Source of the DNA: Myxococcales bacterium
GTDB taxonomy: Bacteria > Myxococcota_A > Polyangia > Polyangiales > JAFGIB01
Direction of reading: 5' to 3'
Assembly: GCA_029880325.1 (NCBI GenBank)
Contig: JAOUOP010000034.1
Coordinates: forward strand, 1 to 64,000
DNA length: 64,000 nt
Shown: piece by piece, positions 37,460-46,334 of the stretch
Position numbering within the stretch: the first letter of the stretch is position 1
Layout of the letters: each line of letters opens with the position of its first letter
The notes under the pieces: generated by a model
What the model was told of the DNA's origin: nothing
The model's database searches: none
The model's input: only the letters and a program-made list of their open reading frames with translations
Made by a program: the position numbers and the translations under genes

Positions 37460-38865
37460 AGCGCTGCCACCTGTCGAGGGGCAAGCTGTGGGTCGAGTTC
37501 GAGGACTTCGCGCTCGCTGAGTTCGAAGTCCTCGCCCAGCTCGAAGATGCGCAGACCGGCGGTGGGTTTGCCGTTGTCATCGCTGCTACCGTCGGGCCAG
37601 AAGATGAGCCCCTCGGTGTAGCTCAGGGCGCCCTCACCCAACACGTAGCGGCCCTGGGCCTCGAAGATCAGCTCGGGGGCCCCGCCGGAAAGATCCAGCC
37701 GGTAGAGCTTGTCGTTTCGGGCCGGTTCCAGCACCGCGCCGCCGTCGTCCAGCACTTCACCGCTGCCGAGCTCGACACCCAGCACCACGCTCCCACCCAG
37801 CGGCAGCACCGAGGCTCCGATCACGGGGCCGTCGGGATCGCTGTTGGCACGCCAGAGGGATTCGATCTCGGCTTCACCCGCAGTGATGGATAGCAGTGCC
37901 ACCCCGGCGCCGTCGCGCAGCTCGCCCCGAAAGAAGCCACTGCAGGCCACCACCACACGCGCGCTGCCATCGGGCACCGTCGCCACGAAGCCGCAGTTTT
38001 CCAGGCCCTCGAGGTCCACCGGCGAAAGCTCCTGGGTCTCGAGGTTCACGAGCGCCACCGCGCCCGGGCCCACCGCGTCGTAGCCCTCGCTCAGGCGCGC
38101 CAGACCGACCACCAGCCAGTCTTGCTCGGGCGCCGGCAGTCGCACGATGCGCGAGGGCCGCGCATAGACCGGCACGCTCTCGCGCTCGCCGGTATCGGCG
38201 TTTTCCCGTTCACCCTCGGTGTCGAGGCGGCCGAAGTCGATGCGGCGGCCGCTGCGCTCGAGGGTGCTCGGGTCCAGCTCCAACAGATCGCTACCGCGGT
38301 CGAGGTCGTCCGGGGCGACACGGGGATTGGGGCCGAAGCGGCTGACGAACGCGCGCTCGGCGTCGAGCTGCACCCAGTCCTGGGGATTGGAGGAATAGGC
38401 GGTGTCGCCCGCTTGCTGGGGCTGCTGGGTCTTGACCTGTCCCAGCACTTCGCCGTCGTCGAGGTCAATGCGCGTGATCACATCGGTGCGAAAGCGATCG
38501 ATCAGCGTCAGCACGCCGGGCTCGCCGCTGCGGGTGGGCAGCACCACGTCGCCGCTGAGCGCCGTCACCAGACCCGTGGTGGCCGAGCCGGAGTGGATGA
38601 AGTCGCGCGCCAGCACCGAACCGTCGGCCCGCAGGATCGAGATGCTGGTGACGCTGCGATCGGTGGACACGACGCCGAACAGAGCCGGCCCGTTGGTGTT
38701 CTCCGGGCCTGTCAGGCCACCGTCGCTTTGGCCGAGGGCCTCGAGGGGCGGTGGCTCGTCAGGATCGCAGCCGGCCGCGCCGGAAAGCACCGCAAGCAGC
38801 AGGGCCGCCACGGGCCATGGATTCGATGGATGAGATTGAATGAGAACGGACTTTTTCGATTTCAC
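37456..38865 (-). CDS. Cobalamin-riboswitch-controlled lipoprotein, possible beta-propeller
   Basis: This 469-aa exported protein starts at a GTG at 38865 with GGGAG upstream. The signal peptide ends in a good lipobox (LSGAAGC). The mature part is acidic and almost all beta, with repeating strand-turn units such as GVLTLIDRFRTDVITRIDLD, GAVALVNLETQELSPVDLEG and NDKLYRLDLSGG. This pattern fits a propeller. It is first behind a cobalamin riboswitch and coupled to cobU. I infer a role in corrinoid capture or uptake, analogous to the BtuG lipoprotein of Bacteroidetes. The sequence alone does not show homology. Confidence 0.72.
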   Translation of the reverse strand: MKSKKSVLIQSHPSNPWPVAALLLAVLSGAAGCDPDEPPPLEALGQSDGGLTGPENTNGPALFGVVSTDRSVTSISILRADGSVLARDFIHSGSATTGLVTALSGDVVLPTRSGEPGVLTLIDRFRTDVITRIDLDDGEVLGQVKTQQPQQAGDTAYSSNPQDWVQLDAERAFVSRFGPNPRVAPDDLDRGSDLLELDPSTLERSGRRIDFGRLDTEGERENADTGERESVPVYARPSRIVRLPAPEQDWLVVGLARLSEGYDAVGPGAVALVNLETQELSPVDLEGLENCGFVATVPDGSARVVVACSGFFRGELRDGAGVALLSITAGEAEIESLWRANSDPDGPVIGASVLPLGGSVVLGVELGSGEVLDDGGAVLEPARNDKLYRLDLSGGAPELIFEAQGRYVLGEGALSYTEGLIFWPDGSSDDNGKPTAGLRIFELGEDFELSEREVLELDPQLAPRQVAAL

Positions 38866-39017
38866 GCCTATGGCTCCCGATAGGTCGACTTGCCCGGGAG
38901 TTGGCGTGGGTTTCGAAAGCGGGCCCGTTCGCCCGTGCGCGCAGCGCCGGAACCCACCCTCGCCATCCCCGAGGCGAAAGCGCACACCGAGGCGCGATCG
39001 GGGGGATCGTCACGCGC

Positions 39018-39258
39018 CTCGCCTCGGACAGGTTTCCGGGCTCGCGGTCACGTCCCCGGGAATCCGGGGAGCTAGCCCCCACCGCCTTCCCAGCAAATCG
39101 CCAGTGGCTGGGTCGCGAGGCGACCCGTGGTGGGGGTTTCGGCCGCTTACCGTGGCGGGTCCGCGTCGGCTTTTCACCGACTTCCCTGCTCCAAAAGGCC
39201 TTTTCGACCCTCCGGACCAAGCGGGCTGCTTCCGGAGAAGCAGTCCTCAAACCCGAGG
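39018..39258 (-). promoter_or_regulatory. Cobalamin riboswitch, leftward
   Basis: On the minus strand the core GGGAAGTCGGTGAAAAGCCG is followed by GCGGACCCGCCACGGTAA. Then come GCCACTGGCGATTTGCTGGG and a B12 box, GAGCCCGGAAACCTGTCC (about 39026-39043). CCTCGG and CCGAGG at the ends can form P1. It lies 150 bp upstream of the lipoprotein start. In the leader, CCTAT and ATAGG flank the GGGAG ribosome site, so sequestration of translation is a plausible read-out. It should repress lipoprotein-cobU-cobS when adenosylcobalamin is plentiful. Confidence 0.88.
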
Positions 39259-39324
39259 CGGCGCGAAGATGCGGCTGCGGGGGGGCAGCTGTCAAGGGAG
39301 GCTTGACCTGAAGCCGACAACTGC

Positions 39325-39512
39325 TCTACCACCGCGGCCGAGCCACACGCATGGAGTCGGGGAAACCGGTGCAAGCCCGGTACGGTCCCGCCACTGTGAG
39401 TGGGAAGCGGTCGTTGGAAGACCACTCGGGCAGAGCCCGGGGAAGGTGAACGACCGCGCGGGCACTTTCGAGTGCCCTTACCCACGAGTCAGGATATCCG
39501 CCCAGGCGCTGC
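39325..39512 (+). promoter_or_regulatory. Cobalamin riboswitch, rightward
   Basis: The plus strand shows GGGGAAACCGGTGCAAGCCC, then ACGGTCCCGCCACTGTGA, a variable arm around GACCACTCGGGCAGAGCCCG, and a B12 box ACGAGTCAGGATATCCGCC near 39485-39503. This is the canonical order for a class I cobalamin riboswitch. The end of the aptamer is only about 20-30 bp from the cobQ start, which favours control of translation initiation. Less than 70 bp separates it from the opposite riboswitch. Confidence 0.93.
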
Positions 39513-39533
39513 AGCTCATCCGCGTGGACACGG

Positions 39534-41120
39534 ATGGAGCGCATGACAGAAAGTGAATTCGCCTCGAGCGCCCGAAATCGGCAAGCCGGGCTCTGCCCCA
39601 CGCTGATGGTGCAGGGCACGGCCTCGTCGGTGGGAAAGAGCCTGCTCGTGGCCGGGCTCTGCCGTCACTTCGCGCGCCGCGGCCTGTCGGTGGCTCCCTT
39701 CAAGTCGCAGAACATGGCGCTCAATGCCTTCGTCACGCCCGAGGGCCACGAGATCGGTCGCGCCCAGGCGCTGCAGGCCCGCGCCGCCGGGCTGCTTCCC
39801 CATGTGGACATGAATCCGGTGCTGCTCAAGCCCGAGGCCGACGCCCGCGCCCAGGTGGTGCTGATGGGCCAGCCCCTCGCTAGGCTCGAGGCGGTCGACT
39901 ACGACAGCCGCAAGCGCGAGTTCGGTGGCATCATCGCCGGCTGCCTCGAGCGACTGCGACGTGCCCATGACCTGGTGTTGATCGAGGGCGCCGGCAGCCC
40001 GGCCGAGATCAACCTGCGCTCGCGGGACATCGCCAACATGTTCGTCGCCGAGCTGGCCGACGCCCCGGTGCTGCTGGTGGCCGACATCGACCGCGGCGGG
40101 GCGCTGGCGGCTTTGGTCGGCACTCTGGCGCTGCTCGATGATCACGAACGGGCGCGGGTGAAGGGCCTTTTGCTGAATAAGTTTCGCGGCGACCGCACGC
40201 TGCTCGAGCCGGCGCTGCCGATGCTCGAAGCGCGCGCCGAGCGCAAGGTGGTGGGCGTCATGCCCTACCTCAAGCAGCTGCGTCTGCCGGACGAGGACTC
40301 GGTGGCCCTCGAGGCGCGCGGTCCGCAAAAGGCGCGCGCCGATCAGCTGTCTGTGGTGGTGGTGGCGACGCCGCTTCTGAGCAACCACGACGACTTTCTG
40401 CCGTTGGAAACCGAGCCGAGCTTGGCTGTCAGTTGGGCTCGAAAGCCCGCCGAGTTGCTTGGTGCCGACCTGATCGTGCTTGGCGGCAGCAAGTCGACGC
40501 TCGCGGATCTGCGCTGGCTGAGGCAACAGGGACTGGCCCAGGCGATCGCCGAGGCGGCAGCGGCGGGCACGGCCGTGCTCGGGATCTGTGGTGGCTACCA
40601 GATGCTGGGCCGGGAGATCGTCGATCGCGCAGCCGTCGAAGGCCAGGGTGGCCAGGCTCAAGGCCTGGGGCTGCTCGAGGTCAACACCGAATTTGGCGCG
40701 GGCAAGGTCACGCGCCAGCTGGGCTTTCGCCCCGAAGCCAGCCTCTTGACCGATGGTCAAAGCTTCGATCAGGAATGCCGCGGCTACCAGATCCACATGG
40801 GGCGGGTGCAGCCACGGCCCGGCGTGCGGCCGCTGTTTTTCACCGACGCCGGTCCCGAGGGCGCCCAGTCCGAAGACGGTCGGATCATGGGCACGCTCTG
40901 CCACGGCCTCTTCGACGACGACCGTCTGCGCCAGCACCTGATCGACGCGCTGGCGCGCCACAGGGGCGGCTCCGTGGTCAGCGAGCGCGCCCGCTACCGG
41001 CCTGACGCCGAGCTCGACCGCCTGGCCGACGCCGTGGGCGAGGCCATCGACGCCCGCTGGTTGGCGGCCGTGACCCACACGCCCTGCAGCGATTGCCGAA
41101 ACGACCAGGAGAGCCCATGA
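39534..41120 (+). CDS. cobQ: Cobyric acid synthase
   Basis: This 528-aa, ATP- and glutamine-dependent amidase converts adenosylcobyrinic acid a,c-diamide to cobyric acid by four amidations. The N-terminal dethiobiotin-synthetase-like domain has GTASSVGKSLLVAG and PFKSQNMALNAFVT. The C-terminal glutaminase-like domain has the nucleophile Cys in LGICGGYQMLG and a His in GTLCHGLFDDD. The ATG at 39543 (MTESEF) could be the start instead. It is first gene of the rightward operon; its stop overlaps cobO. Confidence 0.96.
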   Translation: MERMTESEFASSARNRQAGLCPTLMVQGTASSVGKSLLVAGLCRHFARRGLSVAPFKSQNMALNAFVTPEGHEIGRAQALQARAAGLLPHVDMNPVLLKPEADARAQVVLMGQPLARLEAVDYDSRKREFGGIIAGCLERLRRAHDLVLIEGAGSPAEINLRSRDIANMFVAELADAPVLLVADIDRGGALAALVGTLALLDDHERARVKGLLLNKFRGDRTLLEPALPMLEARAERKVVGVMPYLKQLRLPDEDSVALEARGPQKARADQLSVVVVATPLLSNHDDFLPLETEPSLAVSWARKPAELLGADLIVLGGSKSTLADLRWLRQQGLAQAIAEAAAAGTAVLGICGGYQMLGREIVDRAAVEGQGGQAQGLGLLEVNTEFGAGKVTRQLGFRPEASLLTDGQSFDQECRGYQIHMGRVQPRPGVRPLFFTDAGPEGAQSEDGRIMGTLCHGLFDDDRLRQHLIDALARHRGGSVVSERARYRPDAELDRLADAVGEAIDARWLAAVTHTPCSDCRNDQESP

Positions 41121-41773
41121 GCGACGACGACAGCCTCGAAGCGCGTGCCCATCGCGAACGCATGAAGGCGCTCGATGCCGAGCAGAGCGCTAAAATCAAG
41201 GAGCGCCAACACAGCCGTGGGTTATTGCTGGTCCACGACGGTGACGGCAAGGGCAAGTCCACCGCCGCCTTTGGCACCGCCCTGCGCGCCGCCGGCCATG
41301 GCCAGCGTGTGGGCCTGGTGCAATTCATCAAGGGCACCTGGAAGACCGGCGAGCGCGAGGCGCTCAAGCGCTTTCCGGAGATCGAGCACGTGATCGCCGG
41401 CGAGGGTTTCACCTGGAAGACCCAGGATCGCGCGCGCGACGTGGCCGCCGCCGAGCGCGGCTGGGCGGCGGCCAAACGCATGATCGCCGCTGGCGCTGGT
41501 GCTGAGGTTGCCGAGGCTGTCGAAGGTGACGCGCAGCGGCCCTACGACCTCGTGATCCTCGACGAGCTCAACATCGCCCTGGGCTACGGCTACCTGGCGC
41601 TGCCGCCCGTGCTCGAGGTGCTGAAGTCGCGACCCGCCGAGCTGAGCGTGATCGTCACCGGTCGCGGTGCCCCGGCCGAGCTGATCGCCCTGGCCGACAC
41701 GGTCACGCGCATGGAGCCGGTCAAACACGCCTTCGAGGCAGGCCTGCGCGCTCGCAAGGGAGTCGATTTCTGA
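41117..41773 (+). CDS. cobO: Corrinoid adenosyltransferase (CobA/CobO/BtuR type)
   Basis: This 218-aa enzyme transfers adenosyl from ATP to reduced corrinoids. The P-loop is HDGDGKGKSTAAFG; QFIKGTWKTGER and VILDELNIALGYGYL are typical. An N-terminal helix of ~35 residues precedes the P-loop, as in the enteric proteins. The ATG at 41117 has AGGAGA upstream and overlaps the cobQ stop by 4 bp. The stop shares a base with the cobT start. Confidence 0.95.
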   Translation: MSDDDSLEARAHRERMKALDAEQSAKIKERQHSRGLLLVHDGDGKGKSTAAFGTALRAAGHGQRVGLVQFIKGTWKTGEREALKRFPEIEHVIAGEGFTWKTQDRARDVAAAERGWAAAKRMIAAGAGAEVAEAVEGDAQRPYDLVILDELNIALGYGYLALPPVLEVLKSRPAELSVIVTGRGAPAELIALADTVTRMEPVKHAFEAGLRARKGVDF

Positions 41774-42843
41774 TGACGGAAAGTGAACTCAACGCCAAGC
41801 TGAAATCCCGCGTTGCCGCCGTGCAAGCCGCCGATGCTGGCGTCGCCGCCGAGACGCTGGCGCGCTGGGACCGCAAGACCAAGCCCCCCGGCAGCCTCGG
41901 CGCCCTCGAGACCCTGGTGGTCCGGCTGTGCGCCAGCGCCGGGCGTCTCGACTATCGCGCGCGCCAAAAGGCCGTGGTGGTGATGGCCGCCGACCACGGC
42001 GTCGCGGCCGAGGGCGTCAGCGCCTACCCGGTGGAGGTGACCGCCCAGATGGTCGAAAACTTCGCCGCTGGCGGCGCCGCCATCAACGCCCTGTGCCGGA
42101 GCGTCGGCGCGCGTCTTTTGGTGGCGGATCTGGGCACCCTGCGCCCGGTGATGGCCCCGGGCGTGCGCGATCTGCGCGTGGCTGCCGGCACCGAAAACTT
42201 CACGCGCGGGCCGGCCATGACCGAGGCCCAGGCCCTGACGGCCATCGAGCGCGGCGCGGGACTGGCCGAGTACCTGGTCGACGAGGGTGTCGAGCTGATC
42301 GGCCTGGGCGAGATGGGCATCGCCAACACCAGCGCCGCCAGCGCCATCGTGGCGGCGCTTTGCGGGCTGTCGCCGCTGCAGGCGGTGGGGCCGGGCACCG
42401 GCGTCGATGCCGAAGGCCGCGCGCGTAAGTTGCAGGCGGTGGCCACGGCCCTCGAGCTGCACCGGCCCGATCCGGCGCGCCCGCTTTCGCTGCTGGCTGC
42501 GTTCGGCGGCTTCGAGCTGGCGGGGCTCGTGGGGCTGATGCTGGGCGCCGCCGCACGCCGCACGCCCGTCGTGCTCGATGGCTTCATCACCGGGGCTGCC
42601 GCCCTGGTCGCCAGCGCCCTGTGCCCGGCCCTGGGCGCGCACCTGATGGCCAGCCATCGCTCGGCCGAGCCGGCCCATGATCGCGTGCTCGAGCGGCTGG
42701 GCCTGTCGCCGCTTCTGCAGCTGGACCTGCGGCTCGGCGAGGGGAGCGGCGCGGCCCTGGCGATGCCGCTGATCGATGGGGCCCTGGCTGCCTTTCACGA
42801 CATGGCCAGCTTCGAAGAAGCCGGCGTCAGCGACTCGCTTTGA
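41773..42843 (+). CDS. cobT: Nicotinate-nucleotide-dimethylbenzimidazole phosphoribosyltransferase
   Basis: This 356-aa enzyme makes alpha-ribazole phosphate for the lower ligand of cobalamin. Family features are the N-terminal KTKPPGSLGALE, VVVMAADHGVAAEGVSAYP, EMGIANTSAASAI, and a GPGTGVD-type turn. The start overlaps the cobO stop by one base (TGATG). The first residues (MTESEL) echo those of cobQ. It is last in the rightward cob operon. Confidence 0.96.
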   Translation: MTESELNAKLKSRVAAVQAADAGVAAETLARWDRKTKPPGSLGALETLVVRLCASAGRLDYRARQKAVVVMAADHGVAAEGVSAYPVEVTAQMVENFAAGGAAINALCRSVGARLLVADLGTLRPVMAPGVRDLRVAAGTENFTRGPAMTEAQALTAIERGAGLAEYLVDEGVELIGLGEMGIANTSAASAIVAALCGLSPLQAVGPGTGVDAEGRARKLQAVATALELHRPDPARPLSLLAAFGGFELAGLVGLMLGAAARRTPVVLDGFITGAAALVASALCPALGAHLMASHRSAEPAHDRVLERLGLSPLLQLDLRLGEGSGAALAMPLIDGALAAFHDMASFEEAGVSDSL

Positions 42844-42887
42844 TATCAGCGGTCCGTAGCAAACACGATACGCAAACCGGCTCTGCA

Positions 42888-42939
42888 AGCCGGCTCGGTT
42901 AGCCGGCTCGGTTAGCCGGCGCGGTTAGCCTGCGCGGCG
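42888..42939. repeat. 13-bp tandem repeat, four copies
   Basis: The unit AGCCGGCTCGGTT occurs at 42888, 42901, 42914 (one change) and 42927 (decayed). The array lies between convergent cobT and the zinc-ribbon membrane gene and runs over the latter's stop codon and last codons. Each unit contains the palindrome AGCCGGCT. Copy-number change would alter that C-terminus. Confidence 0.8.
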
Positions 42940-43461
42940 GGCCCCCGGGCCGCCCATCTGCACGCGCTCGCCGACGAAGGCGCCGAAGAGGGCCATCATC
43001 ACGGCCATGATCGCGCAGATCACATAGGCCAGCATGGTCGGCTGGAAGCCGTCGGGGGTGAGCCAGGAGATCATGCTCAGGGTCGGTACCGCCGCCAGCA
43101 CCGCCCCCACGGCGGGCTCCACGAAGGTCTTGCCGGGCGACCACAGGCCCAGGGCCACGCCGCCGGCAAAAGAAATCGGCACACTGAGCATCAGTCCATT
43201 GATGCCCTGGGGGTCGTAGGGCGGGATGACCGCGGGCAAAAGCCCCAGAAACAACGCCTGCAGGGCCGTCAGCCCGCCGGCGGCGATCAGCGCCCACTTC
43301 CACTCGAAGTCTTCCTGCTGATAGCGCCGCGCGTGCTCTTCCTCGGCGCTGTAGCTGGCGACCAGGGCTTCCACCTTGGCGCCGCAGGAGTGACAGCGCT
43401 CCTGGCTGGGCGGATTCGAAAACCCGCACATGGGACAGGTGATTTCGTCGTCTGCTGCCAT
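42925..43461 (-). CDS. Zinc-ribbon membrane protein
   Basis: This 178-aa protein begins with a CxxC-x10-CxxC zinc ribbon (CPMCGFSNPPSQERCHSCG, residues 9-27). A helical linker follows, then four hydrophobic segments between about 55 and 165. The ribbon should face the cytoplasm. Such proteins are common in myxobacterial-type genomes and have no known role. The C-terminal residues (GARRAG) and stop are encoded in a tandem repeat, so the end may be variable. Confidence 0.7.
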   Translation of the reverse strand: MAADDEITCPMCGFSNPPSQERCHSCGAKVEALVASYSAEEEHARRYQQEDFEWKWALIAAGGLTALQALFLGLLPAVIPPYDPQGINGLMLSVPISFAGGVALGLWSPGKTFVEPAVGAVLAAVPTLSMISWLTPDGFQPTMLAYVICAIMAVMMALFGAFVGERVQMGGPGARRAG

Positions 43462-43705
43462 CTTTTCCCGCCGAGGGTGGCCGGCGCTTCCGATCCGACG
43501 GTCGCGGCCCCGGTCGTGTTCCCCATTGTCGCCACAGGCGGCGGTGAGGGCAAGAGAGAGGCGCTCCCCCGAGCCAGCCGGTTGACTTCCCCACCCACCC
43601 GTCTAAAGAGCACCCCTGGCCTTGTCGGGCAGTCGGGCCCGGGGCCGCACGACCCACCGCCGCCCGTCGTAGCGTCGACGCCCGCGGCCCCCGGAGGAGC
43701 AGACC

Positions 43706-45562
43706 GTGGCGCGATTCATCGACGAGCTCAAGCGCACCCATCGCTGTGGCGAGCTGCGCGAAGAGATGATCGACCAGGAGGTGGTTGTTTTCGGCTGGGT
43801 TCACAGCCGTCGCGACCATGGCGGTTGCATCTTCATCGACCTGCGCGACAAGACCGGCCTGGTGCAGGTGGTCTTCGAGCCCTCGGTCGACCAGCGCATC
43901 TTCGAGCTGGCCGACGCCGCCCGCTCCCAGTGGGTGCTGGGCATCGCCGGCAAGGTGCGCGACCGGGGCGAGATGCGCAACGACAAGCTCGACACCGGTG
44001 CGGTCGAGATCGTGGCCGCCGAGGCCACCGTCTTCAACAGGAGCGAGACGCCGCCCTTCGAGATCGAGGACGGCATCGAGACCGGCGAGGACAAGCGTCT
44101 GCAGTACCGCTACCTGGACCTGCGCCGACCCGAGGTGCAGAAGACCATGTTGGCGCGCAGCCAGATGATGGCCATCACGCGCGAGCACTTCGTCTCCGAG
44201 GACTTCGTCGAGCTCGAGACGCCCTTCATGCTCAAGTACACGCCTGGCGGGGCGCGCAACTTCCTGGTGCCCTCGCGGCTGCAGCCCGGCGCCTTCTACG
44301 CCCTGGCCGAAAGCCCGCAGCTCTTCAAGCAGCTGCTGATGGTGGCCGGCTACGACAAGTACTTCCAGATCGTGCGCTGCTTCCGCGATGAAGACCCGCG
44401 CATCGATCGCCAGCCCGAGTTCACCCAGATCGACGTGGAGATGAGCTTCGTCAACGAGGACGACATCTTCGGTACCATCGAGCGGCTTTTGGTCGCCATG
44501 TTCAAGCGCGTGCTCGGGGTGGACATCACCGAGCATTATCCCGGGGGCAAGCTGCCGCGCATGGGCTTCGAGGAGAGCATGCGCCGCTTCGGCAACGACA
44601 AGCCGGACCTGCGCTTCGGCCTCGAGCACACGGACCTGACCGAGCTGGTCTGCCAGCACGACGGCGGCGGCGTGCCCTTCTTCGCGCCCATCGCCGACAA
44701 GTTCAAGTCCGGCGAATACCGGTTCGACCTGCCCGAAGAGATCGTCAAGGCGCTGGTGATCCCCGCCAGCGCAAACTTCTCGCGGGCCGACGGCGACAAG
44801 CTGGAAAAGTACGTGCGCTCCATGGGCGCGGGCGGGTTGGCGAGAGCCAAGGTGGGCGACGACGGCGCCTGGACCCAGAGCCCGCTGACCAAGATGATCG
44901 ACGACGGGCTGCGCGTGGCCATCAACGAAGCCGTCGGTGCCAAGCCCGGCGACATCATCTGCTTTCAGTCCGGCCCCACCGATCGCGTTCACACCATCAT
45001 GGCCAACCTGCGTGTGCACATCGCCAAGCGCATGGGCCTGATCCCCGAAAGCGGCAGCGGTGGCGAGTGGAATCTCTTGTGGATCGTCGACCCGCCGCTG
45101 TTCGAGCGCGGTGAAAACGGCAAGGGCTGGGTCGCCGCCCACCACCCCTTCACGCGGCCCCACGACAGCTGCCTGGAGCTGCTCGCCAGCGATCCGGGCA
45201 AGGTGCTGTGCCATCGTTACGACGTCGTGCTCAACGGCTTCGAAATCGGCGGTGGCTCCATCCGTCTGCACGACCCGGAAGTGCAGCAAAAGGTCTTCGC
45301 TGCCGTCGGCTTGAGCCAGGAAGAAGCGGAGCAGAAATTTGGCTTCCTGCTCGAGGCCCTGCGCTACGGCGCCCCGCCCCATGGTGGCATCGCCATCGGC
45401 ATGGACCGACTCTCGATGCTCCTGACCGAGTCGGAAACCATCCGCGACGTGATCCCGTTTCCGAAGACCCAGCGCTTCAACGACCTGCTCACCGGTGCGC
45501 CGGCCGCGGTCGACGCCGAACAGCTGCTCGAGCTGCACGTGGCGACGATCAAGCGCGACTGA
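43706..45562 (+). CDS. aspS: Aspartyl-tRNA synthetase
   Basis: This 618-aa class IIb synthetase is of the long bacterial type. The OB-fold anticodon-binding domain is at the N-terminus (FGWVHSRRDHGGCIFIDLRD). The catalytic core has motif 2 FRDEDPRIDRQPEFTQID. A bacterial insertion domain at about 290-430 includes the region with FFAPIADKFKSG. Motif 3 is GIAIGMDRL. The GTG start has GGAGGAG upstream. Whether it is discriminating or also charges tRNA-Asn cannot be read here. Confidence 0.97.
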   Translation: MARFIDELKRTHRCGELREEMIDQEVVVFGWVHSRRDHGGCIFIDLRDKTGLVQVVFEPSVDQRIFELADAARSQWVLGIAGKVRDRGEMRNDKLDTGAVEIVAAEATVFNRSETPPFEIEDGIETGEDKRLQYRYLDLRRPEVQKTMLARSQMMAITREHFVSEDFVELETPFMLKYTPGGARNFLVPSRLQPGAFYALAESPQLFKQLLMVAGYDKYFQIVRCFRDEDPRIDRQPEFTQIDVEMSFVNEDDIFGTIERLLVAMFKRVLGVDITEHYPGGKLPRMGFEESMRRFGNDKPDLRFGLEHTDLTELVCQHDGGGVPFFAPIADKFKSGEYRFDLPEEIVKALVIPASANFSRADGDKLEKYVRSMGAGGLARAKVGDDGAWTQSPLTKMIDDGLRVAINEAVGAKPGDIICFQSGPTDRVHTIMANLRVHIAKRMGLIPESGSGGEWNLLWIVDPPLFERGENGKGWVAAHHPFTRPHDSCLELLASDPGKVLCHRYDVVLNGFEIGGGSIRLHDPEVQQKVFAAVGLSQEEAEQKFGFLLEALRYGAPPHGGIAIGMDRLSMLLTESETIRDVIPFPKTQRFNDLLTGAPAAVDAEQLLELHVATIKRD

Positions 45563-45649
45563 GCGGGTCGGCTTCGAAATTCGGCGGTATCGCGCGCGGA
45601 TCGCCGATCATTGAAGCTCTGTGCAATCGACTCAGAATTTTCTCGGCTC

Positions 45650-45890
45650 AGGCGTGTCTGTCGTCCGAAGGGATCGCCTGCCCTGCCGCCGAGCGCCTTG
45701 CCGCTACCCGCCTTGCCATGTAGGGGCTGCCCCGGTCGGTGAGCAGCCGGGTGCCTGCCTTGTCTCGCAGGGCTTCGGTCCGCACCTTGGCCACGTGCTC
45801 GGCGCTTTCGGTGCTGTCGACCTTCACGGCATCGAGCGGGTCGCGCTCGCGACCGCCGACGTCCTGGGCGGCGACCATCTTCAGCCGACA
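45650..45890 (-). pseudogene. rve-type transposase remnant
   Basis: The minus strand encodes a fragment of a DDE integrase core: VGGRERDPLDAVKVDSTESA, then VAKVRTEALRDKAGTRLLTD and DRGSPYMARR. This resembles the second catalytic Asp region of IS481/IS3-like transposases. No start, third catalytic residue or inverted-repeat end is found. The fragment runs into long hairpin element C on its upstream side. It is a decayed insertion sequence. Confidence 0.5.
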
Positions 45891-45897
45891 AGACGGC

Positions 45898-46061
45898 CTC
45901 AGGAGCCGCCGCAAAATAAGGTTGCCAACTCGACTCCGAACCATCCCGCCCAGCTGCGTTGCGCCGCCTTCAAATACATGGAGTATTCGCGCGGCGTCGC
46001 GCCTTGCCGGACGGGCGCCTCGAAGCCGACTTGGCAACCTTATTTCGCGGCGGTTCCTAAG
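45898..46061. repeat. Long hairpin element C (32-bp inverted repeat)
   Basis: Positions 45898-45929 and 46030-46061 are reverse complements at 28 of 32 bases, around a shared AAATAAGGTTGCCAA core. The inner arms are partly complementary. The exact centre is AATACATGGAGTATT (45973-45987), a small hairpin like those in elements A and B. It sits between an insertion-sequence remnant and a truncated GFA-domain gene, and probably broke the latter. Confidence 0.82.
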
Positions 46062-46068
46062 GTTTGCG

Positions 46069-46315
46069 CGATGGCTTTCTGCGGCGACTGCGGCACCAAC
46101 CTGTGTTCGATGCCCGCAGACGCACGGGAAGGCGGGGCGTTTGTCTCCGTGCGCGTCGCGACTTCTGTGGGCTTCCCCAGGTTGCGCCCAAGCGCGGAGG
46201 TCTTTTGCGATGGCAGGCTCGGTTGGCTGCCGGAGCTGCCGGAGCCGCTGCACTTTGCGCGCATGCCGTGGGCGCGGCGGCCCGCATTTACAAGCCGCGC
46301 CCATGGGGGTAGACA
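46069..46315 (+). pseudogene. GFA-domain protein fragment
   Basis: The plus-strand frame reads MAFCGDCGTNLCSMPADARE, then RPSAEVFCDGRLGWLPELPE and LHFARMPW. This is the C-terminal half of a GFA (glutathione-dependent formaldehyde-activating/CENP-V) domain, with one zinc CxxC pair (CGDC). The N-terminal half and its cysteines are missing. The frame instead runs back into hairpin element C, so the gene is truncated. The frame stays open into the next gene, but there is no sign of a true fusion. Confidence 0.6.
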
Positions 46316-46334
46316 GCCGGCGTCGGGTATTTTG

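Noticed and set aside
35904..42843. Complete cobalamin synthesis locus
   Set aside because: Only late steps (cobQ, cobO, cobT, cobU, cobS) are here. Corrin-ring genes and cobD are absent from the window, so de novo synthesis cannot be claimed.
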